From: Tubulanus polymorphus
Lineage: Eukaryota > Nemertea > Palaeonemertea > Tubulaniformes > Tubulanidae
Direction: 5' to 3'
Length of the DNA: 64,000 nt
Assembly (NCBI RefSeq): GCF_964204645.1
Contig: NC_134029.1
Span: 5,527,001 to 5,591,000, forward strand
Shown: piece by piece, positions 18,636 to 31,343 of the stretch
Position numbering within the stretch: position 1 is the first letter of the stretch
Layout: each line of letters opens with the position of its first letter
Position numbers and translations under genes: made by a program
The notes under the pieces: model-generated
Seen by the model: only the letters and a program-made list of their open reading frames with translations
Database searches by the model: none
Told to the model about the DNA's origin: nothing

Positions 18636-20054
18636 GTAATTATGCTAGGCAGAAGTTGGGCCACACCCTGTTCTGAACAATCGATTCCAACTGTTCTCGC
18701 TGATGTAACGATGGGTGTTCGTGACTCGATATTAAAATTATTCGCTTCGAGCAATTTTCTATCGGAAATGCCATTCTATAACGTCGTATTCTTCCGCGGA
18801 TAGAAATAGATTAGAAAATATTGACCACGTTCTAATAGCGAACAAAAGCTACGAAATGATATTTACCGCTTGCCGTTCGATTATTGACAAAAAACGAATA
18901 TCACTATCAATACCGGCATAATTTTCGTCTGGTATGCTATATTGATATTCTACTGCCGTTGAAATTCCGATTAAAATGTTGCTTTGTGTCGGAAAACGCC
19001 TCGGTCACACATGGATGTAGCCTAACGATAAAATAAACTTTCACAGCCATAATCGGAGATGAATCCTCGACATTGTCACTGTTAGATATGCTGTCTTTTC
19101 CTAGTGTCGTAATCGGTTTAGCAATATTGATCTTACTGTTAATAATGTTGGTATATTCTTGTTCACTGCCGCCTGTTGCAGTGTCGTCGCATGTGTACTT
19201 TAACGATGGGTACAGGATTTTTCATTTTTACTGAAATGAGTTATTCTCCTGGGAACATGTTGTACTTCATCAAGCATATCTCACGGGATTCGGTGTGAAA
19301 ATTCAATAATTTGAACGGTTGCCACCGTATTACGCATACCCACATGATTTGGTTTCGCGATTCTATTCGTTTTTAGCCGTTTTAGATGCTTATCATCGAC
19401 ATAGTTCAGGCATTCACAATAAGCAAAGCATTCAAAAAAATAATTTGAAAATATAGCTCTAAAGATTCAATGTTGTTTAAGAATGATCTAAATAGAACTT
19501 CTCCTTTGCCCAGTCATGATAATTGAACATAAAATGTTTTTTTTTTCAACCGATGCATTGACAGACACATACGTGTGAAGAGCTGGTTGATGAAGGAACA
19601 AAAAATCCCGATATCAGTTTTCATACCGCTAATTGTAATAAAAGTTGCAGCCTGTATAAGAGTTTCCTGGGGACTCGTCCGCACCTATCGTTTAGTTTAG
19701 TTTAATGGAAATTGTTAATATACATATTTGAATTTAAAAATGTTAAGCGCGTACATGAACGCTTGTTGTGAGTAATCACTGAGACTTGGGTGCGGTCCCA
19801 TTTAGTCGACAGAACATCAACCATCTCGTCTAACTACCGAGCATCAATTAAAATTCTAAATATCGATATCATATGTTACACAAATGACTGTTTTATTTTC
19901 TGAAGTTTGTTTCCTCTGCCGATTATATCATATGTAATTCTAAACTGAGCGAGACGCGGATTTATCTACTAACGCGAGTTTAAGAATTGAGGTTTTTCCG
20001 GCCATTTGGTGAGAAACAAAAATGGCTTTTCGAAATTCCTAACGGCTTTTAGCT

Positions 20055-20121
20055 CATCAGGTAAAAGTGAACTGACCCACGGGTAGCCGTTCGTTCAACC
20101 ACAGAGCTGTATACTGCCTCC
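20055..20121 (-). mobile_element. Possible tRNA-derived SINE fragment
   Basis: The minus strand has an A-box-like ACAGCTCTGTGGTTGAACG followed by CGGCTACCCGTGGGTCAGTTC, resembling a tRNA-type SINE head (AGCTCAGTGGTT...). The B box is damaged. Confidence 0.35.
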
Positions 20122-21374
20122 CGTGTACAGCATATGTTATTCACCTGTCGAACCAGTACCAGTTTTTGCCCACGATACCGATGCCATGGAACATCGGCAT
20201 ATATATCGAAGATAATGTTTATTTCCTCTGGGTAAGGATTAAACAAGAGTTCAATAAGAAGTCAACTGGCTTGTATCTCCACAACTCGGTCCAGATGTTG
20301 ATTTGATTTCGTAAAAGCAATAATGCACCGACATGAAATCTCTCCTCAACAATAGAACGTATCGTTTGGACCTCCGTATCGATGGCGATTGAGGCAGCCT
20401 CTGATTAGTTTGGGGCCGGGACATTTCCGATTACTGCAACTATATTCAACACCGATTTGTCGTCGGCGCCGTCGCATCCCGTGCCATCAGACACTTTGGT
20501 CTCGACTAGGTTCAGTTGAGGCGTCCAAATCTAGTTACAGGCCGTTTCATATTCAATTTTCTGAATTAATCGCTAATTTATTACAGTTATCAAATTTCTT
20601 AACACAATAATGAGCATGCATGAAAAATGGGATATGGGTATCGTTATTGACTCGGAATATAGAATTCCGGCAAAAATGTATTCTTTCCGAAATGTATTCT
20701 TTCACGAAATCTTTGATACATGTCACTAAACGGTATATAGACAAAGAATCGAAGCTTTATACATGTGATTACATATTCATTTTTACGTACATGCACGCTT
20801 GTAAAGGTCAAACTCAAGGCTTGATAAAGGAAGATAGAATAAAATCATCGACAAATCATAAATAAGCTTGGGTGTTACGTATACACTTATTTTTCGGAAG
20901 CCCCCAATAGGCGTTTTCTCGATAATAGAGGTGGCAATGTGATTGAAATTATACACTCAAGTCATATTCTATCACAAAATTGCTCTAAGTTCCGCTGTCG
21001 TACCATAATTAATTTCACCTACTGGGGTGTCACTTTAACAAGGAGAGAACAGGTGCGGCTTGCATCGTTTAATCGCAGTAATCGGCTTTCGGCTCCCGAG
21101 TCACAATCTACTGGTTGTGCACTGCGTTGTGAGATCATGGTCGATTAGGAGGACTTGACCTTCATCTTGACCTTGGGTTCAACACGTGCAACTCGGCGTT
21201 CATGCGAGAATCATTGCATAATAATTTAATTCAATTCTTTATTGCTCCGTAATGTATTTATACATTATAGAATGATATGTAAGATATGTGAAGATCAAAG
21301 CCGCAATCATACCGAGCCATTTGGCACGGGTCAAACTGGTCCAGATCAGCAAATAATTCTTGTAAATCACTCAC

Positions 21375-21555
21375 CTCGCTTGCCAGGGCACCATTTCCAT
21401 AGCATTTTCGCTCGAGGGTGTTTTAAAACTCTCCCGAAAAAGCTTCGAAACGATGCTGTGGCAAGTAAGGTCACTCCCAGGACCACTAGGCATTCGCACA
21501 GAATCTGACTAGTGCTGAAATCTTTTGCAACTTCGACGATTTTGTTCCGAGTCAT
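21375..21555 (-). CDS. Possible first coding exon with membrane anchor
   Basis: From a Met at 21555 the frame reads MTRNKIVEVAKDFSTSQIL, then a hydrophobic stretch CLVVLGVTLLATASF, then RSFFGRVLKHPRAKMLWKW. It ends at a strong donor, CGAG|GTGAGT, after 60 codons plus one base. This is the shape of a type II or N-terminally anchored protein's first exon. I did not find the next exon to the left and know no relative. It could be chance: the open frame extends upstream to 21831 without looking like protein. Confidence 0.3.
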
Positions 21556-23008
21556 ACTTGCTCGTGTGATCGCGGATTTAGTGGACACAACGATTGAGTT
21601 TAAAGTTCGAATGAAACATGAAACACGATGTCGATTCTGAGCGCGCATCATGTATACATATATATATTCCCTGGGATGGGCTTGTTTTTCTTCCGTCTTA
21701 GAGTAATTCATACCTTCGGGTATTAAAACCCGTAGGGTAAAGTCTACATAGACCACGCACTTCCTGATAATATGCATATACTGATGCGATTTGTAGTATC
21801 GAAAGTACTGCCTTCGATTTTCCAGTAGCATATGTAGGTCTATATTGTTTAATACACCTTTTGATCTGGTTCGTAGTTTTTGTTCTCGTCCGTCGTGTGT
21901 GGGAGATTAGAAATAGAACCCGCTACGGGTTCTCTCATCTTTCGTATTTATTCATCATTCCCTGTGCATTTCTTCGATTTTTGCATCCATACAAATCTCC
22001 CCGTCGCAATACAGTGCAAAGAATCCTTTTTTATCGATTATTTCGCTCGGAATTAAAACTAAAACTCAATGAGAAATGGAATCTTTGGAAGGAATTAGAA
22101 TATTCTGAATGATACAAAATCATTTTCCTTGAAAACCGGAGGCAAAATGTGCGTTGGTTTTGCGCAAAATGTGGTGGATCAAAAATCAAATTGATCGCTC
22201 GGGTGAGTTCTCATCAGTATGCAATGAACGGTTTGATTATAGCCGATATCCATTTCACGTAATTTCGATTTTACATTCAAGATGATTCGATCAATCATGT
22301 TTTACTTATTTCACTGTACAGACATTAGATTTAAAACGGCGATCGAAAAATGCCAAATACCACTTTAAAACCCAGTGATTCACCGAAATCCATATTCGTT
22401 AGGGTGACGTAAGGACACACGCAAGAAATATTGCCAAACAGGGCTTGTTGTTTGAAGTAAATCCGCTCCTTGTTTGCTGTGGTGAATATAGCAATTCAGA
22501 CGACATCCAATATCACTTTCATTTGGGAACTTTCCCCTCGTATCATTGTGACACCGACACAAGGTGACATTGAGAATTCGATGAATATTTGTTTGATGCC
22601 GCAGAAAGAACTATTACGTACAACTCAAGCGATCGCCCCTAATGTTACTGCTTCCTTGGAGTAATCATTGAATTATTACACCAAGCTGCTTAAGCGTTCA
22701 AGATCGCGATCAATGCATTAAAATGAAGAGAACTGGAAGATCCCGAGTGACAGTTTACAACCAACAATTAATTACATCTTGAACATCGCGCCTTCACTTC
22801 TAAACTAACATTTTCATTTTCACCGTACCATTAAATAGTACTTTAATGCGCCATTAGTTTTAGAAAAGCAAGCTGCCGGTTCGTGCAAGCCAGATGTACC
22901 TTGATCACTTCGGTTGTTGAAACAACCCCGTCGACCGCAAAAGCGTTCGTACTTTTGCGCCATGTTCATCACCCCGTTCAATGTTTACTTATGTAAATGA
23001 AGCTCTAC

Positions 23009-23023
23009 AGCGCCCCCTAGAGG
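23009..23023. promoter_or_regulatory. CTCF-like motif
   Basis: AGCGCCCCCTAGAGG matches 13 of 15 bases of the CTCF core AGCGCCCCCTAGTGG. It lies in a locally GC-richer patch. A single motif is weak evidence of binding. Confidence 0.35.
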
Positions 23024-23873
23024 AACGATCCCACCTGCATCATCTCCCCGATAGTTTATATAGTTGCATTGTTTACGTTGGCCGCTGTAACAAGTCCAAT
23101 GAGTAAACACGAAAATTGTATTAACGGAACATTTGCCTCTTTGAAAACGGAATACACCACACAACTCGTCATCTGGTAGATTTCAGAAAGTTTCCGTCGA
23201 TTAGTAATCTATATCATAATAACAATAAAATGCTTTTCATTACTTAAATATGCTACTTACGTTCTTCCCGCAGTATAAAGAATTTGCTCTTTTTTTCAGG
23301 CGCGGTAACACCCTTCCCCCAGTCTACTTGCTCGTAATGTACATTCTGTTTTCTTTAACAATAATCTTTTCGACACTTCTTAGATAATAACGAAATAAAT
23401 CCATGCGTAGTCATTGCGGAAAATTCTAAAATCTTAAGTTTTTGATTTTCTATCTATTCGCTATACAAATCCTACAGTATCCGTCAAATCAGTGGAAAGA
23501 AAGGTTCACCATCGGGGAACATCTATCGCTCAAGGCGGTTGCATTGCATATGAATCGCCTGTTGCTTTGATATCTGCGTACATCTCTGGAATCGGTTTTA
23601 TATCTCGGAGCTGGCTCAATTAAAGTATGGCACGCGAGTAATTCTACAGCGTGAAGCGGTGTGTATCGCTCATACATAACGAGACTTAAAGCGCCACCTT
23701 ACGATAAGAGTCCGGAGATGTTCCTTATGATTCTTAAATATCACGCTGAACGGTTAATGAACAACATTCATTATTGATACGAACGGTTCTATATCGTTCA
23801 AAGGCCAGTTTTGCCTGAGTTTTGAGTGATATTTTTTGTCTTGTGACAGATCTTTAATAAACGTGGATAATTA

Positions 23874-24068
<195 letters not shown>

Positions 24069-24776
24069 GTACGTGAATTAACCTACAATTCTTTACCGCG
24101 AAACCTGCTTAGATTTGTCGTCTGCATCTGGAGTGATAATCGTATTCACAAACTGAGTGGTCAATCAGATAATATTCGACTTCGACCAAAAACGGGTGAA
24201 ATTCAATGCGTAAAGCAGATGTAAATAACGCCCGCAGTATGTTACCCGAGGTGACGTCCACGGTATGCTGATGCACTACCTAGCGTTTAAAGACATCATT
24301 AACATTGCTTTGATCCTCGCCAACATGTCACCAGACACTCCAGACCAAAGGTTGCTAGGGAAATTCGGGCTTCAAATATGGGATGTGGAATCGAGACGAT
24401 ATGAAACAAAAAAGAACCGCTCACTCCCGGATTATGTATAGTTATTATGTACGCAACGATATTCAGAAAAAAATGTGAAAATTTCACTATTTACTGACAC
24501 TAAACGTGACAAATCGACATTTATGTATCATTAGTATATTTGAATCGGAATTAATTGCACCTTATCCTCTGAGGATATCAATCATTACAACGTACCAACA
24601 ATCCATTAAATATCATAAAATATTCAACTCACAAATTTCATTTCATCTGGCGTCGAAAAAGTAATGCAGGCAAATTCTACGGGCAATATTAGTTCCAGAG
24701 GCAATGATTTCTGGTTGAAGATTAACGAATTTATAACTATAAGATGTAATACATTTTACATGGCTATCACCTAGGT

Positions 24777-25000
24777 CCGGTTTCACGAACAGGGATTCAT
24801 TCATTCATTCATATTTTATTGGTCAAAAAGATAATTTGCATTGAGTAAAAAGTACAAATATACAGAAATTGATTTAGCAAAGATAATAACAGATCACAAA
24901 CCTTTAATAATATAAACAACGAGAAGGAGAGGAATTAAGCCCCTAATACGGGTCAATTTACTGATTCAGATTTAAAGTTAACCCCCGTTGGTGAAACCGG
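24777..25000. mobile_element. MITE with CCGGTTTCAC inverted ends
   Basis: The left end CCGGTTTCACGAACAGGG and the right end, mirrored, CCGGTTTCACCAACGGGG form an imperfect inverted repeat of about 18 bp around 190 bp of AT-rich filler. Just inside the left end is a short (ATTC)n run next to TATTTTATT, resembling a retroposon tail. No clear target duplication. Confidence 0.5.
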
Positions 25001-25645
25001 CACCTCGGAAATAATGATATGATTGTCAATCCAAGACCCTGGAAGCTCGTATGTCATTCCACCCCATATCCATCAGTTCATATCTTCATTGGGAAAATGA
25101 CCACCGCCCATCGTGATAATATTAAATTCAATTCCTGTCCAGAACAGCGGACATATTCTCTGAAATACTTGTCACACCCTGTCTATGTCCCGGGTGTATG
25201 TACATATTACGCTTTAGGGAAATAACTGAATGCAAACATTATCAGCAAATCGCAAAAACACATTATTGTTTGAAATACGTTAATGATATCTCTTCATTAA
25301 CTGTAAGCCATTAATGGCGCATTTTATTTGCAATATGCTCTTAGGCAAAGAAAAATACAAGAAATGAATTTAATTTTTTTCTGGCTTATTGTAGAGAATT
25401 GAAAAACGGTAATAGAGAATAGTAACGAAACAAGAAAACTAACTTGAAAGTTTATTAAAGCCTTGAAAAACAACAAACGAATATTGGTCAATATTGCTGA
25501 CAACTATGATACAGAAATTACCAAAAATACATAAAGAGGTAATTTTGATAGTACGTACAATATAGAGCGTCAATAAAGTTATTTCGCATTTGAATATATC
25601 GATTATTGAATTGAATTGCCTGGCTTCCAATCCAGCGCCGATGTG

Positions 25646-25777
25646 TTGATGACGTAGTGCACATCCTCTCAAAATTTACTCATCAAAAATTTATCAAATA
25701 GAAAATAGGAGTGATGAAATATGTTTAATTACAAAATAAATGCCAAATTTTGAGTTATTGATGACGTAGTGCACATC
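25646..25777. repeat. 20-bp direct repeats flanking a 92-bp insert
   Basis: TTGATGACGTAGTGCACATC occurs at 25646-25665 and 25758-25777. The 92 bp between begin CTCTCAAAATTT and end AAATTTTGAGTTA, a short inverted pair. It looks like a tiny inserted element with a long duplication, or a recombination product. Confidence 0.6.
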
Positions 25778-28700
25778 AACTCACAGGGAACTCCTTAAAT
25801 AATGCATAGCAGTTATCAATGTATATAAACATTATTGCAACGGTTTATACGGCGTCAAAAGCCTGTGTATTAACGTAAAGTATCCATTATAATTCAAGGA
25901 TCATATTGATTCAGTTGATTAAACAACTTTAAATCCTTCAGGTTTTGTGAAGAATCAATCGATTTATCATAATATTCCCAGTCTCAGGTGACATACTAAG
26001 TGATTATACATTTTGTTTAGTTGAAGCTGTTTGTAGCCTGCGGTGACAAAACAACGCGCTTCAATCACTTATCGTATATGTTGTTATCGACCGAAAGTGC
26101 AATCGTAGGCTGATTGTTGAAGCCTTCGAATTCTTATCCAGCGTCCAACTTTCAACACGCTACCTGGAGACTACGGAAGTGACCTAAAGACGCCATTCAG
26201 GAATGAATATATATTAATTTTGAAACCTTGTTTCTCACTTCGGCTGAGCTTAAGGAGTTCCCCGTCTAAGTACCATGTACATTATCTATTTCTAAATCAC
26301 GTTCAAGCTAGCAATAACAGACCCGGCAGTTTTAGAAATGAACTGATTACAAATTTGATCGCAGTTTACAAAAGTAACCTGGCCGATTAGGAGCAACAAG
26401 GTATCATTTTTGTTTAGCCTTAGATTTCATTTTATGTCGAGTTAAAATTTCAATCAAATTTCAATTACATACGAACAATAAAAGATTTTACCGATTTTAT
26501 ATGCGGTCCATTCAATGTTTACAGATATGTTTAAGTTGTATGTTTCGTAACTGACAATGAAAGTTGAGAGCTTTCAACAACACGAAAACAAAAGAAATAC
26601 CAAAAGGGTCACGTACGAAATCGTGTACTAGAAACCATAGAAACAGAGTTCGTTGCTTTTGAAAGAGTTGACTGGGTGATTTCTCAGATCTCTTGCCCAT
26701 TGTATTATCGGTTTTAAATAGCTTTTTTAAAAATCAATTTCCACATAGAATCTGCGTGCGTTTTTGAATCGCAATCTCGTTAATAACGATAAAAACCCGG
26801 GTTTAATTAGGACAGAATATAAACGTACTAATTCTCTGATGGGTAATCTGATAGCAAGTATTAGAAACTGAAATGTATGCACCGAGTTACTCCTACCGAG
26901 AACTGTGAAATGAAATCTTCGAGTCAATGTTCAATGTCAACCAGTGACATGGCCGTGACAAAAATTTGGTGCCGGTATTTAAATGGAACTGACTGCATTA
27001 GGGGCTGTTTCGGTTTTCTGGCATTTGTTTTTACTAATCGAATTAGATTTCTTTATATATTTCCTTATGGCCGAACGTTGTAGGCAAATGGAAAGGCCTC
27101 GGATGTTAGAATGGTTACAATAACTACGATTAATAGTGCTTATTTGAATATATTGTCTTCTTTACTGGAAAGGGGGAAGGTATCCAAAGGTGCTTGTACA
27201 TTTCAGTTTTAGATTGTTTTCTTTTTAAATGTTTTAGCCCAATGATAAAGTACTGATACTAGTTCTTTGCGAAATTATCATTCTAAGGATTTATTTCCAA
27301 TTCAAACATGACTTTCGGAAATCTTCAATTAGCATAATGTAAAAGTGCTACAACCCCGTAAGAGGTAAAATATATAATTTCAAGTACGAAAGTGATAGAA
27401 AATATTCAACAAATCATTAGGCTTTTTGAAAATGTCATATTTTTAAAAGTTCACTTTGAAAAATGATGATATGTTCCCTCGCTGAAAGGTATGTATAATA
27501 CAGTTGTAAAATATCTGAGGAAGAGGTGATTTGCATCAATCAAGTCGTTAAAGATGATCATAATTGAGGCTTCACATAAATAATTCCTATAATAAACTCG
27601 TTAATGGTGGCTATATCTGGCTACATCTGGCTACTCACGACAAGTATATTAACAACGTAAAGTGATTCGAGATTGAGTTCAATGAACCACAGTATTTATC
27701 TGAACACCGTGGTTTTGCGAACAGAATTGAAACCCTGGATCCAGTATCATCAGCAGAATGATGAATTTTCTTAGATGACATTTTAGCAAAAAAATAAATC
27801 AGAAACATCTACACATGTTCCTAGGGATATTTTTGAGAATTATGATGAATCGGGGAATGAATTTATTTTATTGCAATGACGACTAGTGTGTAAAATCGAC
27901 TGTCTTGTGGATAATTCCCGAAAACAAGGAAAAGTGACTCGATTCCGTTCGATTTCTTTATGAAAGACTTGGTTGGATTTCGCAATTTCTCTGAAAGGAA
28001 TTGACTGACTTTCATAACGGTAAAATACGTTAAGTTTCTCAGCCATTTCTTGCCTAATGGTTCCTATGCATTAAACCTATACATTTATACATGAGATTAA
28101 CTTCGTAATCTAACGTGAACGTGTAGTCTAGCTGAATATTTCAAATAAAATGAGTACTTTGCAAAAAGAAAACACTTAACATTTTATTTTTTATGGGATC
28201 CGAGGCCAGTCGCACAGTCTTCGCGACGTAAACGTCGTCTTACATCATGAGTAAAGAACTGAGATAGTCTTTTAAACATTACTGATTATCAAACTGAATT
28301 ACTGGTCTCAAATTTAGGCCAGACTGTACAAATGGGTTCCGAGATTCACAGCTAACAATAGCCGAGCCGAAGAAAAACTATCCATTCGTCAGAAAAAAAT
28401 AGTTTAAAGGATAAAACGAATCAAACTTACGCAAAGCTGAGCAGACGGTTCCTGTTAAAATCATGTTGGTAGTGTTGTAATGAGACAAAACGCCAATAGA
28501 CTGAAAACTTTTATTCCATTAGGCACACCGGCAAATATTCTCCACCGAATGTTTTAATCCATTTGGTAAATGAAAACGTTTGCAGCCGTTGCCGGATCGT
28601 GGATCTTTATTCCATTCAGTGGCGTTGAATTATCGCGGGTTGTGATGAATCGAGTGATGAACCGAGTGGTGATGATGATGTTATCCTCACCAACCACGTA

Positions 28701-29598
28701 CTGAAACTGTCGCTATAGGTACCATCGCACCACAGCTTAATTAACATAACGTCGCCACCCTTGTCAGAATATGCACAAAATAGGCGGATGTTTATTTTCG
28801 CTGGTTGATATATTTCGACGTCTGAAAATCGGCTTCCCTTAATTTGGCCACGGGTATCGCAACATAGGTTGTTGATTGCTGCTGAGAGTGGCAGAGATTC
28901 GAACGTTCACCGTTTCAAAAGCGATGACGATTGTTTCTGAATTTGTGAATCATCGAAAACTCATTCGAATAAACAATTGAAGTACATATTGGATCATTCG
29001 AATCGCGTGGCAGAGAAAAACGTTTTTTTCTGTTTGCCGCGAGTTCGTTTCGATCGCGAGATGTGTTCGTCTCGTCAAAGGTTGCCATAAGATAGCGTAT
29101 ATCGGAAGGGGGCGCTCAGCCAGAGCCGCCCCAAATTTCGGGGTTTTTCGTTTTTTTCTGCTCAGAATAGCCGGATGGTCGCTTCCCACTATAAATTGCC
29201 GGCGTCACGAATATACGTCACCTACTTAGCACGCGACCTTGGATCGACGTAATGATGACCCATGTGCATAAAGATTTAGCAGACAATCTAGCTATGAAGG
29301 CCACTGCAAACATTTTTGTTTCAGACAATGAACACCGTCTGTTTGGAAAATTCAGAATAATTTGACGTTGATCACTTGAAAATTCGTTTTTCATAGGGGA
29401 GAATTCCATTCTGGGTTGCATAAAAATCATATTTCCTGGCATGAAAAGATCTTCAGGGGAGGGCCCTATTTGTAATTCTGGGCCACCCCTGCCCTTTTAC
29501 TTCCGACGGGTCTGAAATGGATGTTATGTCAATTGCGCGTGACATGAATGCTGAGGTAATCAATAAGCTACAAGAGGCTGCAAACATTCACAGAAAAA

Positions 29599-29699
29599 TA
29601 CTACATATACTCGGATTCGAACCTGCGGCATGTGTCTTTCTCCGGGACGTTGATCATATAAGTTGTGCGGATGTTGATTAGACGAGGTAGCACCGAGGC
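29599..29699 (-). mobile_element. tRNA-derived SINE head
   Basis: On the minus strand a perfect RNA polymerase III B box, GGTTCGAATCC (29613-29623), lies about 75 bases after a degenerate A-box-like start (CCTCGGTGCTACCTCGTC). In between is a tRNA-like stretch (ATATGATCAACGTCCCGGAG). The T-arm 3' half does not pair, so it is not a working tRNA gene. Confidence 0.5.
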
Positions 29700-29801
29700 G
29701 AGGTTCAAAGATGTCACATGATTTACGGAGCTGTAGTTTCTGGCTCTTAGATAATTTATTAAAACCATGATTACTTTCGTGGTGAGGAATTCTAATGAGT
29801 C

Positions 29802-30030
29802 GCCAAGCAATCGAAAAACAACTAGGCGAAGAAGGCAATATCTAATCGCCTGTTCGTTGTTTTCTCCCTAATTTCTAGATGCAAATCTAGTATACAAATG
29901 GATTAAGATGGTTTTGCAAGTCCGTTTTCAAATATCACCAAGCAATGGAAAACAACTAGTTGTTTCCCCCTTCTGTCTATTATTCAAATGGATTCAGATG
30001 GTATTGTTATTCCAATTTCAAATTTGACAA
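29802..30030 (+). repeat. Imperfect duplicated blocks
   Basis: The block CAAATGGATTAAGATGG recurs 90 bp later as CAAATGGATTCAGATGG, with TTTTCAAAT / ATTTCAAAT following. The block CCAAGCAATCGAAAAACAAC recurs 136 bp later as CCAAGCAATGGAAAACAAC. The two spacings differ, so the duplication has been reshuffled. Confidence 0.55.
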
Positions 30031-30474
30031 ATGAGTTGAATATTTCAAAATGTGCAAATGCATTTGCCAAACGCTGTGCAAATTATGATACCTATATCAT
30101 CAGATGTGGAAAGCGATTTTCATTTGAAGACGTGGAAATACGTAATGAGCATTAATGAATACGAACTTACGATACCAACTTTACCCCTGCTAAATTGACT
30201 TTTAAATCATTAAATCGAATAAAAGCTGCCGACGCCCATATCACTGATGATGTACCATGTATCTAACGCCTATATCATCAAATACATATTATGTTAGGCA
30301 ACCAATTTTCATCAAAATCAGGGAGTATTCAATATTCAAACTTGGATTGATGATGTATTGCTGTCGAAAAGCTCAAGGAAGCCATGAACTGATCGTTAAG
30401 CATGAGAAATCGGCACAAAGAAATGTTTATAATGCTTTCATATATTTCGTTTTATTCCCATAAAAATAAACTAT

Positions 30475-30690
30475 GGCCACAGTATAACAACATGGAACGA
30501 CATTTATTCATATACCCGCTCTCCACTACACACCATAGAGCGATTCACATAAAATATATCATCAAACATTACATTTCAATAAAATGTCGTTTAAAATGGT
30601 AAATTTTAACATCAACATTCGTGCAGCTGCGTTGATTAAAGGGTAGATTGTTCCATAAAATTGGAGCAGCCGAGGCAAAAACTCTTTAAA
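30475..30690 (-). mobile_element. LINE relic: second ORF2 3' end
   Basis: From 30685 to 30569 the minus strand reads RVFASAAPILWNNLPFNQRS, then a variable part, then YHFKRHFIEM and a stop. 'SAAP.LWN.LP ... FKR' is the same non-LTR tail motif as in the relic at 37.5 kb, but from a different copy or family. About 90 bp of possible 3' UTR follow. No 5' part of the element is present. Confidence 0.65.
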
Positions 30691-31244
30691 CGTAAAACAT
30701 TGTATTGTTTTTCGTGTATATATCAATTTGTTTTATGCTATACAACGAAGGGAAAGACTTTGCGCGTACATATATATAAATATATGTATATACGTTGAAT
30801 ACAAAAATAATGTAATGAAAGAACAAGAGTTTAGCATAAATGTATTGATAATCTACGACTTATATTTCGTGACGGCATTCATTGATTATGTTACATTTAC
30901 CGTTTATCTTTATTATTTGTTAACAGGGTGTGGTTGGTTATGTAGTTTTACATCGCCCGCGAGCCTCTTCCAACGACTATATAGTTTGTGATTTAATGGA
31001 ACTAATTTCTCGCTGCAAATGCGGAACTTGCGTGTAACCAGCCACAAATCGTGCAGATCGATGTCTATCTAATCAAATGCCCGTGTTGTCTTTCGTGTGA
31101 CTTATTCCACCCTTTAGAATGAACCCAATTAAAAACCGTGTGTAAAACAAAAAATAACATGAATTGAACAATATTGTAAATGCTCAAAACATGTGATTCA
31201 AAAAATTATTGATATACTAAAAATGATTGATATTCTGTCACTGA

Positions 31245-31343
31245 CCCAGTTCCACAGTTTGGTGTTAGGAAATTTGACTTTATTGGTAGGTAATGGCAGT
31301 AGATTGACACAGAGTCATAAATAACTTGCAATGTGGAACTGGG
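31245..31343. repeat. Inverted repeat CCCAGTTCCACA (MITE-like)
   Basis: A perfect 12-bp inverted pair, CCCAGTTCCACA and TGTGGAACTGGG, lies 99 bp end to end. The arms resemble the outer arms of the hairpin at 18.5 kb (shared CCAGTTC/GAACTGG), so they may be related elements. Confidence 0.5.
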
